From assembly GCA_003220225.1 (NCBI GenBank), contig QHRU01000031.1, positions 62,001-126,000 of the forward strand: 64,000 nt of DNA. Direction: 5' to 3'. The position numbers and the translations under genes are program-made. This DNA is from Candidatus Rokuibacteriota bacterium. Lineage in GTDB: Bacteria > Methylomirabilota > Methylomirabilia > Rokubacteriales > CSP1-6. The notes beneath the pieces were generated by a model that did no database searches, was not told the origin of the DNA, and worked only from the letters and a program-made list of their open reading frames with translations. Every line of letters starts with the position of its first letter. The first letter of the stretch is position 1. Positions 35,357 to 43,389 of the stretch are shown here, piece after piece.

Positions 35357-36853
35357 ATGAGGCGACCCATGTTCCTGGCGCTGGCCGTCCTGGTCCCGGC
35401 TCTGGTTCTTGCCAGCGGCGAACGGGCGGGGGCGGGTGTCATCACGTTCGAGAGCGTTCCCGGCGTGACGGGGATGGCGTTCCTCGACGGTATGCCCGTC
35501 CCGCTCGATGCACGGCTCGGTGCTCAGCTGCAACTTTCCGACGGTGTGAGCTTCAGCTCGATCGCCGGCAGCTCGATCGTCGGCTACGTCGCTCTGGTCA
35601 ATCTGGGTAGCGGGCACGCGACAAGCGGGGTCAACGGAATCGGCGGAGTCGACGCCGCGAACACCCTCAGGTACAACTCGCCAGTGATGATCACATTCAC
35701 CTTACCCGGCGATCCCTCCACGCCGGCCATCACGAACTTCGTTTCCATTCGAGGCGATCAGTTCGCCGTCGTCGGCGGCTCGGCGACGATGGAGGCGTTC
35801 GATGTCAATGGCCTCTCGTTAGGGAGCGTGACGGCCGCGGATGTGGCGGGTGGCCTCACGCTCAGCCTCACGATGCCGAATATCCATTCCATTCTGCTCA
35901 CCCAAGCCCCCGGATCGCTCATCGCTTTCGACGACCTGACCTTCAACCCACTCTCATCACACGTGGGACAGGCCCCGACGGCGAACGCGGGACCGGATCA
36001 GTCGATCCACGCGGGCCAGCTCGTCACGCTGGACGGCACCGGGTCTTTCGACGACAACACCGCCACCGAAAACCTGATCTTCGCGTGGACGCTGACCAGC
36101 AAGCCGGACGGAAGCTCCGCGACATTATCGGGGGCCAACACCTCGCGGCCGTCGTTCGTGGCTGACCTGCCCGGGGTGTACGCCGCCAGCCTCATCGTCA
36201 CGGACGTCGACGGCTTGTCGAGCGCTCCGGATACCGTCGTCGTCAGCAGCTCAACGAACAGCGCACCCGTGGCAGACGCGGGACCCGACCAGGGTACCTT
36301 TGTCGGCAACGCGGTCTCCCTCGACGGCTCGAAGAGTCAGGATCCCGACTCCGACACCCTCCGGTTCTCATGGACGCTCGCCACGCCGGTCGGGAGCAAG
36401 GCCGCCCTCGCGGGTGCGACGACCGCCTCCCCGACCTTCACCCCGGACGTTCCGGGGAGCTATACGGCGACGCTCACCGTCAATGATCCCTTCGGCGGCG
36501 TCGCGACCGATAGCGTGGTCGTGTCGGTGGTCACGGGCGCTCAGTTCGCCGAGAACGAGGCCGTGAAAGCGCTCAACTTGATCGGCGCGCTGAGGCCGGA
36601 GCAGGTGACGTCCCGGGGCAACCGGAACGCGCTGCAGGAGTATCTCACCCAGGCCATCGCCTTCCTCCAGGCCGGTGAGTTTGACCAGGCCCGCAAAAAG
36701 CTCACGAAGGCGCTCGAGCGGACCGACGGGTGCGCTCTGGAGGGCACCCCCGACGGCAACGGCCCCGGCCGCGACTGGGTCACCGACTGTGCGGCCCAGG
36801 CGAAGTTGTACGACCTGCTGACGGCCGCATTGGACGCGCTGGCGGAGAAATAG
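35357..36853 (+). CDS. Secreted PKD-domain protein with C-terminal helical repeat-like domain
   Basis: 498 residues from ATG 35357, with GGAGGAG upstream (35343-35349). A 26-residue signal peptide (MFLALAVLVPALVLASGERAGAG) is followed by a beta-rich N-terminal domain (VITFESVPGVTGM...DDLTFNPLSSH), then two PKD repeats: PTANAGPDQSIHAGQLVTLDG and PVADAGPDQGTFVGNAVSLDG. The last 95 residues (NEAVKALNLIGAL...LDALAEK) are helical and FIMAH-like, with a Cys pair. It is probably a cell-surface or secreted adhesion/binding protein. It is monocistronic, followed by strong palindromes. Confidence 0.88.
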   Translation: MRRPMFLALAVLVPALVLASGERAGAGVITFESVPGVTGMAFLDGMPVPLDARLGAQLQLSDGVSFSSIAGSSIVGYVALVNLGSGHATSGVNGIGGVDAANTLRYNSPVMITFTLPGDPSTPAITNFVSIRGDQFAVVGGSATMEAFDVNGLSLGSVTAADVAGGLTLSLTMPNIHSILLTQAPGSLIAFDDLTFNPLSSHVGQAPTANAGPDQSIHAGQLVTLDGTGSFDDNTATENLIFAWTLTSKPDGSSATLSGANTSRPSFVADLPGVYAASLIVTDVDGLSSAPDTVVVSSSTNSAPVADAGPDQGTFVGNAVSLDGSKSQDPDSDTLRFSWTLATPVGSKAALAGATTASPTFTPDVPGSYTATLTVNDPFGGVATDSVVVSVVTGAQFAENEAVKALNLIGALRPEQVTSRGNRNALQEYLTQAIAFLQAGEFDQARKKLTKALERTDGCALEGTPDGNGPGRDWVTDCAAQAKLYDLLTAALDALAEK

Positions 36854-36889
36854 CGGCGGGCCCCGCCCGTCACTCGGACCTTCATTCGT

Positions 36890-36909
36890 CGCGCCACCCG
36901 GGTGGCGCG
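36890..36909. repeat. 20-bp perfect palindrome
   Basis: CGCGCCACCCGGGTGGCGCG, centred on CCCGGG, lies 36 nt behind the PKD-protein stop. As RNA it folds into a long GC stem without a usable loop. It is the first of two adjacent palindromes. Confidence 0.7.
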
Positions 36910-36913
36910 GCGT

Positions 36914-36943
36914 CAAATGGAGCGCGGCGCCGCGCTCCATTTG
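36914..36943. repeat. 30-bp perfect palindrome
   Basis: The two halves, CAAATGGAGCGCGGC and GCCGCGCTCCATTTG, are exactly complementary and meet at GGCGCC with no spacer. With the 20-bp palindrome just before it, it makes a double structure between the PKD gene and the next gene. A short GTTTT follows at 36946-36950, so it may serve as a transcription terminator. Confidence 0.75.
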
Positions 36944-37049
36944 GCGTTTTCGTCATCACATAACGGTTTCGACGCCGGGGTCAAGTCGACATGAAAACGT
37001 ACCGCTGCGTCCATCGCCGTGCAGCGAGGTAGCCCTAGCCTCCGGTGCG

Positions 37050-37283
37050 GTGAGGTGCCTTCCTGAGTCGACGCTGGATGAGGCAACGGCGCGTCTCTTA
37101 CGCGCACTTCGGGAGAGCCCGACAGACCTGGCGAAACTGGTGAAGACGATCCATCGGCGGCGGCGGCGTGTCGTGGCGATCGCACCGAAGGCGATCGCAC
37201 GCTGGAATAGAGACGATCCCGACTCATGGAAACGTCTTTACGACTGGCTGACGAGACGAGATGTACGCATCGTAGTCTGTTGA
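37050..37283 (+). CDS. Hypothetical small protein, uncertain
   Basis: 77 residues from GTG 37050. It has an N-terminal acidic helix (STLDEATARLLRALRESPTDLAKLVKTI), a basic patch HRRRRRVV and a C-terminal AIARWNRDDPDSWKRLYDWLTRRDVRIVV. The composition is protein-like and the third-base GC is high, but there is no domain hit and no clear ribosome-binding site. It lies directly before a decayed gene and could be part of the same degraded region. Its reality is only moderately supported. Confidence 0.4.
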   Translation: MRCLPESTLDEATARLLRALRESPTDLAKLVKTIHRRRRRVVAIAPKAIARWNRDDPDSWKRLYDWLTRRDVRIVVC

Positions 37284-37286
37284 GGC

Positions 37287-37734
37287 GGTGTCCCCGCCGT
37301 CTGGAACACCTGCCTCGTTTTCTTCCAGTCGGCTCTGCTGATCGGTTACGGCTACGCATACGCTGCGGCGGCTCGACTGGAAGGCCGGCGACTGGTCATC
37401 GTGCACGTACTTCACCTTCTGGCGCGATTGCCGCGCGGAGCGGCGCTCGGTCGTGACTGGCGACGCCCGGCTCCGTCTCGGGGACTCCGCCGATGGCCGG
37501 TACGGGATGCTCGTCGTGGACGCCTTCAGCTCCAGCGCCATCCCCGTCCATCTCGCCCCCGAGGAGCGGGAGGCAGGCAAGGACCCGTCACAGTGGGTCG
37601 TTCTGGCGCACACGCGATCCGGGCTCGGCGCGCTCGCCGACGATCCGCGGTGGCTCGCGCTCACGGCTCGGGCGGGCGCCCGAGTGTGGACGGACGACTT
37701 CTCAAACCCATGGCGCGTCATCAGGCTGGAATAG
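37287..37734 (+). pseudogene. Decayed spermidine-synthase-like membrane fusion protein
   Basis: Two pieces of one protein family survive in different frames. From 37287 (frame 0) AVWNTCLVFFQSALLIGYGYAYAAAARL reads like the first membrane helix of fused MFS/spermidine-synthase proteins. From 37408 (frame +1) FTFWRDCRAERR then GDARLRL, GMLVVDAFSSSAIPVHL match the SAM-dependent synthase strands. SQWVVLAH and WTDDFSNPWRVIRLE match the C-terminus. The membrane domain, most of the synthase core and the part between VHL and WVVL are missing, so at least two internal deletions and one frameshift have occurred. Confidence 0.7.
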
Positions 37735-37943
37735 GGGGCCGAGGGCCCGACCCAGGGGGTTGGGCGACGACGCCGGTCCCCCCGGCCGGCGGCCGGCTCG
37801 GCCCTACATGTAGTGTGACATCCTGGCAGACACCCCAAGGAATAGTTGCCATTCGGCCGTCATCCTTGCTACTGTTCGAGTCGGCGTGGTTGCCGTCGAG
37901 CCGACTAAGGAGGACACGAAACTAGGAGCGGAAAGGAGCGCGC

Positions 37944-39083
37944 ATGCGAACGATAGCGGTCGTGAACCAAAAGGGTGGGTGTGGAAAGACCATCACATCC
38001 ATCAACCTCTCGGCCTTCCTCGCGCGCGAGCAGCGACGAGTGTTGCTCGTGGACATGGACCCGCAGGGTCATGCCACCCTGGGGCTTCTCACCGATGCGG
38101 CTCAACCTTCGAGGACCATGTACGAAGTGTTCTTGCCGGACGCCGGGCGACCACCCACCGGTCTTGGTGACGTCATCCGTCCCGTCCGCGAAAACCTCGA
38201 TGTGGCTCCGTCCGATATCCTGCTGAGTGCGATCCCCGAAACGCTCGCAGGGCGTGTCGGGCGGGAGGACATCCTGTCTGAGGCCATGGCCAGCGTCGAG
38301 GGCCGCTACGACTACGTCATTGTGGATTGCCCGCCGAACGTCGGTCTCCTGACCTTCAACACGCTGAAGGCCTGCTCGGAAGCGATCGTCCCGATGGACC
38401 CCAGCTTCTTTTCGTTGCACGGCCTCGGAAAGCTGCTGGAGACAATCGAGGTGCTGGCCAAGGAGACCGATCACCACATCGCCGTTCGCGCGCTCGTGAC
38501 GCTCTATTCGGGCCGGTCGGCCTTCGCGAAGGCGGTTCTCGATGAGATTCGCCGTCATCTCGACGGCCGGCACTTCGAGACCGTCATCAGGTACAGCGTC
38601 AAGCTCGCCGAGGCCGCGAGCCACGGCGTGCCGATCGCCCACTATAGCAGGGACTGTGTGGGATTCGACGACTACCGGGCGCTCGCGGTCGAAGTCCTGC
38701 AGCAGGAAGCCGCGATGCGCCAGCGCGAGCGTGTCACGATCAAGAGGAACGCGACCGGAGCGAGCGCGCGCGACGATGGCGCCGGATCATCGGTACCCGC
38801 CGTGACCCCCGAGGGCGTCATGTTCACCATCGAGGCTCCCGACGCCGAGCGCGTTCAACTGGCGGGCGACTTCAACAACTGGACCCTGGACGGAAACGAC
38901 ATGGAGGCCATGGATGGAGTCTGGAAGAAGGTCGTCAAGCTGCCGCCCGGACGTTACCGATATCGCTACGTGGTCGATGGGCGGTGGCAAAACGACCCGC
39001 TGAATACCACGGTCGAGCCGAGCCCGTACGGTGGCGAGGACTCCGTTCTCGTCATGGACGAGAGGGTTGCCACGGCCGGCTGA
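37944..39083 (+). CDS. ParA-type ATPase fused to a C-terminal CBM48/AMPK-like domain
   Basis: 379 residues. The N-terminal 260 residues are a ParA/MinD ATPase: deviant Walker A QKGGCGKT (9-16) with both lysines, VDMDPQGHATLGLL and the Walker-B-like VDCPPN. Residues 287-372 form an E-set domain (VMFTIEAPDAERVQLAGDFNNWTL, then PPGRYRYRYVVDG and DPLNT), the signature of glycogen-binding AMPK-beta/CBM48 modules. The aromatic and Asn of FNNW are kept. ATG 37944 has AAAGGAGCG upstream. ParA ATPases position cargo; a carbohydrate-binding tail suggests a polysaccharide-linked cargo. No parB or parS is seen. Confidence 0.9.
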   Translation: MRTIAVVNQKGGCGKTITSINLSAFLAREQRRVLLVDMDPQGHATLGLLTDAAQPSRTMYEVFLPDAGRPPTGLGDVIRPVRENLDVAPSDILLSAIPETLAGRVGREDILSEAMASVEGRYDYVIVDCPPNVGLLTFNTLKACSEAIVPMDPSFFSLHGLGKLLETIEVLAKETDHHIAVRALVTLYSGRSAFAKAVLDEIRRHLDGRHFETVIRYSVKLAEAASHGVPIAHYSRDCVGFDDYRALAVEVLQQEAAMRQRERVTIKRNATGASARDDGAGSSVPAVTPEGVMFTIEAPDAERVQLAGDFNNWTLDGNDMEAMDGVWKKVVKLPPGRYRYRYVVDGRWQNDPLNTTVEPSPYGGEDSVLVMDERVATAG

Positions 39084-39102
39084 GGGCGTCGGATTGAACA
39101 AC

Positions 39103-39732
39103 ATGGATCCGAACGAGCCTGACGGCACGGCGGGCGCACAAGACAAACCGCTTGGACGGGGATTGGAGGACGTCTCCCATCTGTTCTTGTCACGCAAGAC
39201 AGCTGACGCGTCGGCCAGCGATCGCGCGACGGCTCGTTCGCCCGAGCCCTCGTCTGCTCCGCCCGGATCCCGGGGAGGCGTCGCCCTTCTGCGGCCCGCG
39301 CCGATCACCAGGGACCGGCTTGCCGCCGCCCTGATGGAGTTCGACGGCGCGCTCGAGGAGGGGCTCAGAGCGTTTGATGCGAAAATCCCATGCCCTTCGT
39401 GCGGCGAGATCGACCTGCTCGCGGTCGATCGCGCGAGCCAACTCACGATCATCGACTTCGAGATGACCTTCGACGACAGCCTGCTGCTTCGCGGGATCGG
39501 TCATTTCGACTGGGTCGTGCGCAACATGCCGAACGTCCGACGCATGTATCGGGAGCAGGTCGTGAACTTTTCTCTTCCGCCCAGGCTGTTTCTCCTCGCG
39601 CCCCAGTTTTCTCCCTTGCTCAGAAGCGTGGCGCGGCAGATCACCCGCCCGCAGATTCACTGGGTCAGGTATCACACGGTCGACGCATCTGGCGGGCCCG
39701 GGATACTGTTCGAGCCCGTGGCAGACGAGTGA
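39103..39732 (+). CDS. Hypothetical protein with PD-(D/E)xK nuclease-like core
   Basis: 209 residues from ATG 39103 (TTG 39094 also possible), 20 nt after the ParA-CBM48 gene, so the pair is co-transcribed. A disordered first 80 residues is followed by ITRDRLAAALMEFDGALEEGL and IPCPSCGEIDLLAVDRASQLTIIDFE. The last piece resembles the E-x-D...(D/E)-x-K core of RecB/NucS-type nucleases, with DFE in place of ExK. LLRGIGHFDWVVRNMPNVRRMY and FLLAPQFSPLLRSV complete the fold. The lysine is missing, so catalysis is doubtful. Function unknown. Confidence 0.65.
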   Translation: MDPNEPDGTAGAQDKPLGRGLEDVSHLFLSRKTADASASDRATARSPEPSSAPPGSRGGVALLRPAPITRDRLAAALMEFDGALEEGLRAFDAKIPCPSCGEIDLLAVDRASQLTIIDFEMTFDDSLLLRGIGHFDWVVRNMPNVRRMYREQVVNFSLPPRLFLLAPQFSPLLRSVARQITRPQIHWVRYHTVDASGGPGILFEPVADE

Positions 39733-39764
39733 GGACCTGAGCTAGACGGGAAGCTCCTGGTGGC

Positions 39765-41732
39765 TCAAATAGCACGCGCGGCCCGGGTGCCGTCGAGGAT
39801 CGCCTGGTGGACGCCCCGCGGCGCCACGCAGTCGCCGGCGGCGTACAACGCCGGTACCTGGCCCTTGAGCGCCCGGTAGAGGGCGTCGGTGGAGCGGCTG
39901 CCGGTCGCCAGCACCACCGTGTCGACCGATTCGATGCGGCGCTCGGCGCCCGAAAAGACGTTGCGCACGACCACCGTCGAGCCTTCCACGGCCCGCAGCT
40001 CGCTGCACGGCGTGAGGACCGCGCCCTTCGTGTAGAGCCGCGTGTAGAGCGGCGCGATCGACGTGACGCCGATGTCCTGGCCGACGTAGAAGAGTGGCGA
40101 GATCACCTCCACGCGCTTGCCCTGGTCGAGCAGCAGCTCCGCCGTCGAGAGCGCTTGCTCGGTGTGGACATCGTCGATCACGACCACGTTACTGCCGACG
40201 GTCGCCTCGCCGCCGAGCACGTCGCGGTCCGTCACGACGTGCTTGCCGTCGCTGCCGGGGACCGGCGGGATGTACGGGTGCGAGCCGGTGGCGACGACGA
40301 CCGCGTCCGGTCGCTCGCCGAGCACGAGGGCCGGGGTCGCCTCCACCCCCAGCCGGACGTCGACGCCGAGCTTGCGCACCTGGCCCGCGAGGAAGCGGAC
40401 GATGCCCGCGTACTCCGCGCGAGCCGGCGCGCACGCGGCGAGGAGTACCTGTCCGCCCAGCTCGGCCGCTTTCTCCATCAGCACGACGCGGCAGCCGCGG
40501 AGGGCAGCCACCCGGGCGGCCTCGAGCCCGGCCACGCCGCCGCCGACGACCACGACATGCTTGGCCGTCGCCGGCCGTACGTCGCCGAGCTCGCCCTCGC
40601 GTCCGGTGGCCGGGTTCTGCACGCACGTGACGGCCTTGCCCTGATAGATGCGGTCGATGCAGCCCTCGTTGGCTCCCACGCATCGACGAATATCGTCCAG
40701 CCTGCCCTCGCACGCCTTGCGCGGCAGCTCGGGATCCGCGATCAGCGCGCGTGTCATGCCCACCACGTCGATCTGTCCGGCGGCGACGAGGCGGTCGGCG
40801 TGCAGTGGATCGACGATTCGGCTGGCGTGAAAGATCGGCAGTCCGGGCGCGGCGCTCTTGATCGCGGCCGCGAGGGGCACGAACACGGCCGGCGCGAAGC
40901 TCATGTTCGGCACGGCGGAGGCCTGCAGCGTATACGTGTGGGCGCCGCCGCCGATGACCGAAAGGAAGTCGACCAGGCCGGAGGCGGCGAGCCGGCGCGC
41001 GATCACCGCCATGTCCGCCGCCCCGAGGCCGCCCGGGCTGAACTCGTCCCCGGAGATGCGGGCGCCCACGACGAAGTCGCGGCCGGCCCGGCGTCGGATC
41101 TCCGCCAGCACCTCGAGGCCGAAGCGCATGCGGTTGTCCAGGCTGCCGCCGTACTCGTCCAACCGCTCGTTGAAGACAGGCGACCAGAACTGATCGATGA
41201 GATGGTTGTGCGCCATCGAGATCTCGACGCCGTCCAGCCCTCCCTCGCGACAGCGTCGCGCCGCCTCGCCGAACGCCCGGACCAGCTCGGCGATCTGCTC
41301 GGCTTCCAGCTCGTGCGGCACCTCGCGATGGACGCGCTCCGGGATCTGCGACGGCGCCAGCAGCGGGCCCGGAACCTCGGGGTCGGACTGCGCACGCCGT
41401 CCCAGGTGCGTGAGCTGCGTGAAGACCAGACAGCCGTGCGCGTGGACCCCGTCGGCGAGCGCGCGGTAGCTCGGGATGATGGAGTCGTCGTGGTTGGCAA
41501 TCTGCTTCCAGGCGGCGGCCGGCGACGAGGGGTGGACGCTCGAGGACCCGCCGAAGATCGTGAGCGCGCAGCCACCCCGGGCCTTGGACTCGTGGTAGCG
41601 CCGGAGCCGCTCGGTCGGCCGACCGCCCTCCGCCATGGCTTCGGCGTGACCGGAGGAATAGATGCGATTCTTCAGCGTCACGCCGCCGACCTCGATCGGT
41701 GTGAACAGCGACGTGAACTCGTAGGCCATCAT
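39765..41732 (-). CDS. FMN/FAD-dependent oxidoreductase (2,4-dienoyl-CoA-reductase/N-methylproline-demethylase-like)
   Basis: 655 residues: an Old-Yellow-Enzyme barrel (FTPIEVGGVTLKNRI, QLTHLGRR, GLDGVEISMAHNHLIDQFWSP) and a C-terminal FAD/NAD(P) part (HVVVVGGGVAGLEAARVAA). The [4Fe-4S] linker reads CVGANEGCIDRI...CVQNP, so the second cysteine of the classical C-x2-C-x3-C-x11-C motif is Ala. This CVGA form also occurs in stachydrine/N-methylproline demethylase-like proteins as I recall them. It may oxidatively demethylate a quaternary or tertiary amine, in line with the methyl-amine operon upstream, or reduce enoyl compounds. Confidence 0.88.
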   Translation of the reverse strand: MMAYEFTSLFTPIEVGGVTLKNRIYSSGHAEAMAEGGRPTERLRRYHESKARGGCALTIFGGSSSVHPSSPAAAWKQIANHDDSIIPSYRALADGVHAHGCLVFTQLTHLGRRAQSDPEVPGPLLAPSQIPERVHREVPHELEAEQIAELVRAFGEAARRCREGGLDGVEISMAHNHLIDQFWSPVFNERLDEYGGSLDNRMRFGLEVLAEIRRRAGRDFVVGARISGDEFSPGGLGAADMAVIARRLAASGLVDFLSVIGGGAHTYTLQASAVPNMSFAPAVFVPLAAAIKSAAPGLPIFHASRIVDPLHADRLVAAGQIDVVGMTRALIADPELPRKACEGRLDDIRRCVGANEGCIDRIYQGKAVTCVQNPATGREGELGDVRPATAKHVVVVGGGVAGLEAARVAALRGCRVVLMEKAAELGGQVLLAACAPARAEYAGIVRFLAGQVRKLGVDVRLGVEATPALVLGERPDAVVVATGSHPYIPPVPGSDGKHVVTDRDVLGGEATVGSNVVVIDDVHTEQALSTAELLLDQGKRVEVISPLFYVGQDIGVTSIAPLYTRLYTKGAVLTPCSELRAVEGSTVVVRNVFSGAERRIESVDTVVLATGSRSTDALYRALKGQVPALYAAGDCVAPRGVHQAILDGTRAARAI

Positions 41733-41938
41733 CGCCTCCGTCCAGAGCGGCCGCCTCGAATCCAGGCTGATACGCTACCACGCCGACCGCGCGGCTCGGC
41801 TGGCCGACCGGCGGCTACACCCGGTCGACGCAGACGGAACTGCAGAAAGCGGTGGGCGCGTTCGACGAGGTGAAGGGCCATGAGGCAACTCACGGCCCCT
41901 GGCGGCGCCATACCCGCAGCTCGATTCTGGACTCGGAG
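41733..41938. other. Intergenic stretch upstream of the enoate reductase gene, no gene seen
   Basis: Together with repeat copy B this makes a 390-bp gap between divergent genes. It holds the leader of the 41732-39765 gene, then GC-rich sequence with no convincing reading frame, tRNA or riboswitch. The two promoters that must lie here cannot be identified by eye. Confidence 0.5.
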
Positions 41939-42118
41939 CCTGTCGGAGTATCGAGGGGCGCCACGGCTTCCCCGGGGCGCCCCGAGCGTTGGAGGTCGAG
42001 GCGCGCCACGGCTTCGCCGGGGCGCGACGAGCGTTGGGGATCGAGGCGCGCCACGGCTTCGCCGGGGCGCGACGAGCGAGCGTTGGGGGGTATGGGGGGC
42101 CATTTCGGGGCCCCCCAT
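41939..42118 (-). repeat. Dispersed intergenic hairpin-plus-unit repeat, copy B (three 45-bp units)
   Basis: Read on the minus strand, it starts 6 nt after a stop codon with the same hairpin ATGGGGGGCC/GGCCCCCCAT (42109-42118 and 42092-42101, loop 42102-42108). Three units of 45 bp follow (boundaries at 42041, 41996 and 41951), each with a TCGAGG-GCGCCACGGCTT core, ending CTCCGACAGG. Copy A at 23081 has a single unit. The last unit has an extra GAGC. Confidence 0.9.
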
Positions 42119-42124
42119 ATTCAA

Positions 42125-43234
42125 CTAGTAGAGCACCATCGGATTGCCGGGCGAGCCGGTGGCGCCAATGATCCGCAGCGGCGCCCAGATGAACGCGCCC
42201 TCGAGGATCTTCTTGTCGACGAGCGACTTGGTGTCGACGTTCTCCAGGTTCCAGATGCCCCGGCGGGTCTGCATCTCCGTGTGGCAGGGCACCGCGAAGT
42301 CGGGCCCCTGCTCCCCCGAGGGCTGCGCGTCGCACGCCGACGTATCGCACATGGTCAGCGCGATGTCCCGCGCGGCCAGGTACTCGCAGGCGCTGAGGCC
42401 GAAGCCGGGCTCCCCCTGGTCGAAGAGGTCGCGGGCCGCCTTGCGCTGGGCGGAGTTCATGGATTTGTACCGATCATTGCTCCAGCTGTTGCCCTGCCCG
42501 GTGTGCAGCGCCACGCAGTCCCCCGGCGCGATGTCCCGAAGGCCTTGCATCTGGAGCATGCCTCGGACGTCATCCGCGGTGACGATGCCCGGATCGCCGG
42601 GCTTGGTGGGGATCGGCAACATCTCGGCACCCGCCGGGATCACGCCCTTAGACTTCTTGTAGGCGACGGCGTCCAGCACCACAACGCGACACACGAAGCC
42701 AAGCTCACCCGGATGCTCGACGCCCAGGGGACCCATGCCGACCACGCGGCCGCCCGCGCCGTGCTCGTAGGCGTCCCAGGAGATCACGCCGTTGTACATC
42801 ATCGGGCCCTTCGACGTGTTCACGCCGATGTGACCAGGACCGTCGAACTGCGTCTGGATCTGGCCGATCTCCGTGGTCACCAGCTCGTCGTGGTAGATCA
42901 GCGCGTTCTTGCCGAACGGGCCCCCCGTCGGCGTCCCGGGAATACTCATCTGCCAGCCCCGCGGCCCGAAGGCCGGCGCCTCCCGGTGGTAATACTTCCC
43001 GATCGTGATCGCCTTGTTCTGCTTGATGGTGGCCAGCGCCCGGGCGATGTTCGCGGCGTTCTTCGTGTGGTTGGCCGAGCCCGCCCGGTCGTTCGCCCCC
43101 CACTTGGACGGCGCCCACTTCTCGTCCAGGGGCTTGTCCGAGACCGGTCCCTTCAACGTCTGCGCGACCGCAAGGGCGGCGAACGCCAGCAGGAGCACGG
43201 TCAGGACTGCTTTGCCAATCATCGAGTGCCTCAT
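42125..43234 (-). CDS. Secreted cyclase-family (kynurenine-formamidase-like) protein
   Basis: 369 residues from ATG 43234, preferred because GAGGAGA lies just upstream. The signal peptide (MIGKAVLTVLLLAFAALAVAQ) is cleavable. TQFDGPGHIG replaces the HxGTHxDxPxH of the family, keeping the Asp and final His. Later segments GDCVALHTGQGNSW and CDTSACDAQPSGEQGPDFAVPCHTEM are typical of the long cyclase family, and EGAFIWAPLRIIG closes the fold. Metal-dependent hydrolysis of an amide or lactone in the periplasm is expected. It follows the dehydrogenase-like gene after a hairpin. Confidence 0.88.
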   Translation of the reverse strand: MRHSMIGKAVLTVLLLAFAALAVAQTLKGPVSDKPLDEKWAPSKWGANDRAGSANHTKNAANIARALATIKQNKAITIGKYYHREAPAFGPRGWQMSIPGTPTGGPFGKNALIYHDELVTTEIGQIQTQFDGPGHIGVNTSKGPMMYNGVISWDAYEHGAGGRVVGMGPLGVEHPGELGFVCRVVVLDAVAYKKSKGVIPAGAEMLPIPTKPGDPGIVTADDVRGMLQMQGLRDIAPGDCVALHTGQGNSWSNDRYKSMNSAQRKAARDLFDQGEPGFGLSACEYLAARDIALTMCDTSACDAQPSGEQGPDFAVPCHTEMQTRRGIWNLENVDTKSLVDKKILEGAFIWAPLRIIGATGSPGNPMVLY

Positions 43235-43309
43235 CGAGATCTCCTCTGCCCGGACGGTTGAGAGGCCAGGCGACGTAAGGCCATGGAGGGACACGAATCG
43301 AAGGGCTCA

Positions 43310-43339
43310 CCGGAAGCCGGCGCGTCCGCCGGCTTCCGG
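43310..43339 (-). terminator. 13-bp perfect hairpin between two minus-strand genes
   Basis: CCGGAAGCCGGCG (43310-43322) pairs exactly with CGCCGGCTTCCGG (43327-43339) around a 4-nt loop. It lies behind the stop of 43390-45063 and before the cyclase gene. No U tract follows, so it may be a Rho-dependent pause, an RNase-stop or a weak terminator. Confidence 0.5.
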
Positions 43340-43389
43340 CCTCCCTTACCGCGATCGCCCCGCAAAGCAACCGCGCGCCGCTTCCTCCT

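Noticed and set aside
37944-39083. Plasmid or chromosome partition locus
   Set aside because: Only a ParA-like gene is present, with an unusual CBM48 tail; no ParB, parS-like repeats or origin features are seen around it.
39807-41873. 688-codon plus-strand frame
   Set aside because: Antisense to the enoate-reductase gene, with His/Arg-rich low-complexity translation.
41729-42124. Open frame reading MNMGGPEMAPHTPQ... across repeat copy B
   Set aside because: The reading frame is produced by the hairpin and 45-bp units; the same MGGPEMAPHT start appears at copy A, so it is repeat DNA and not a protein family.
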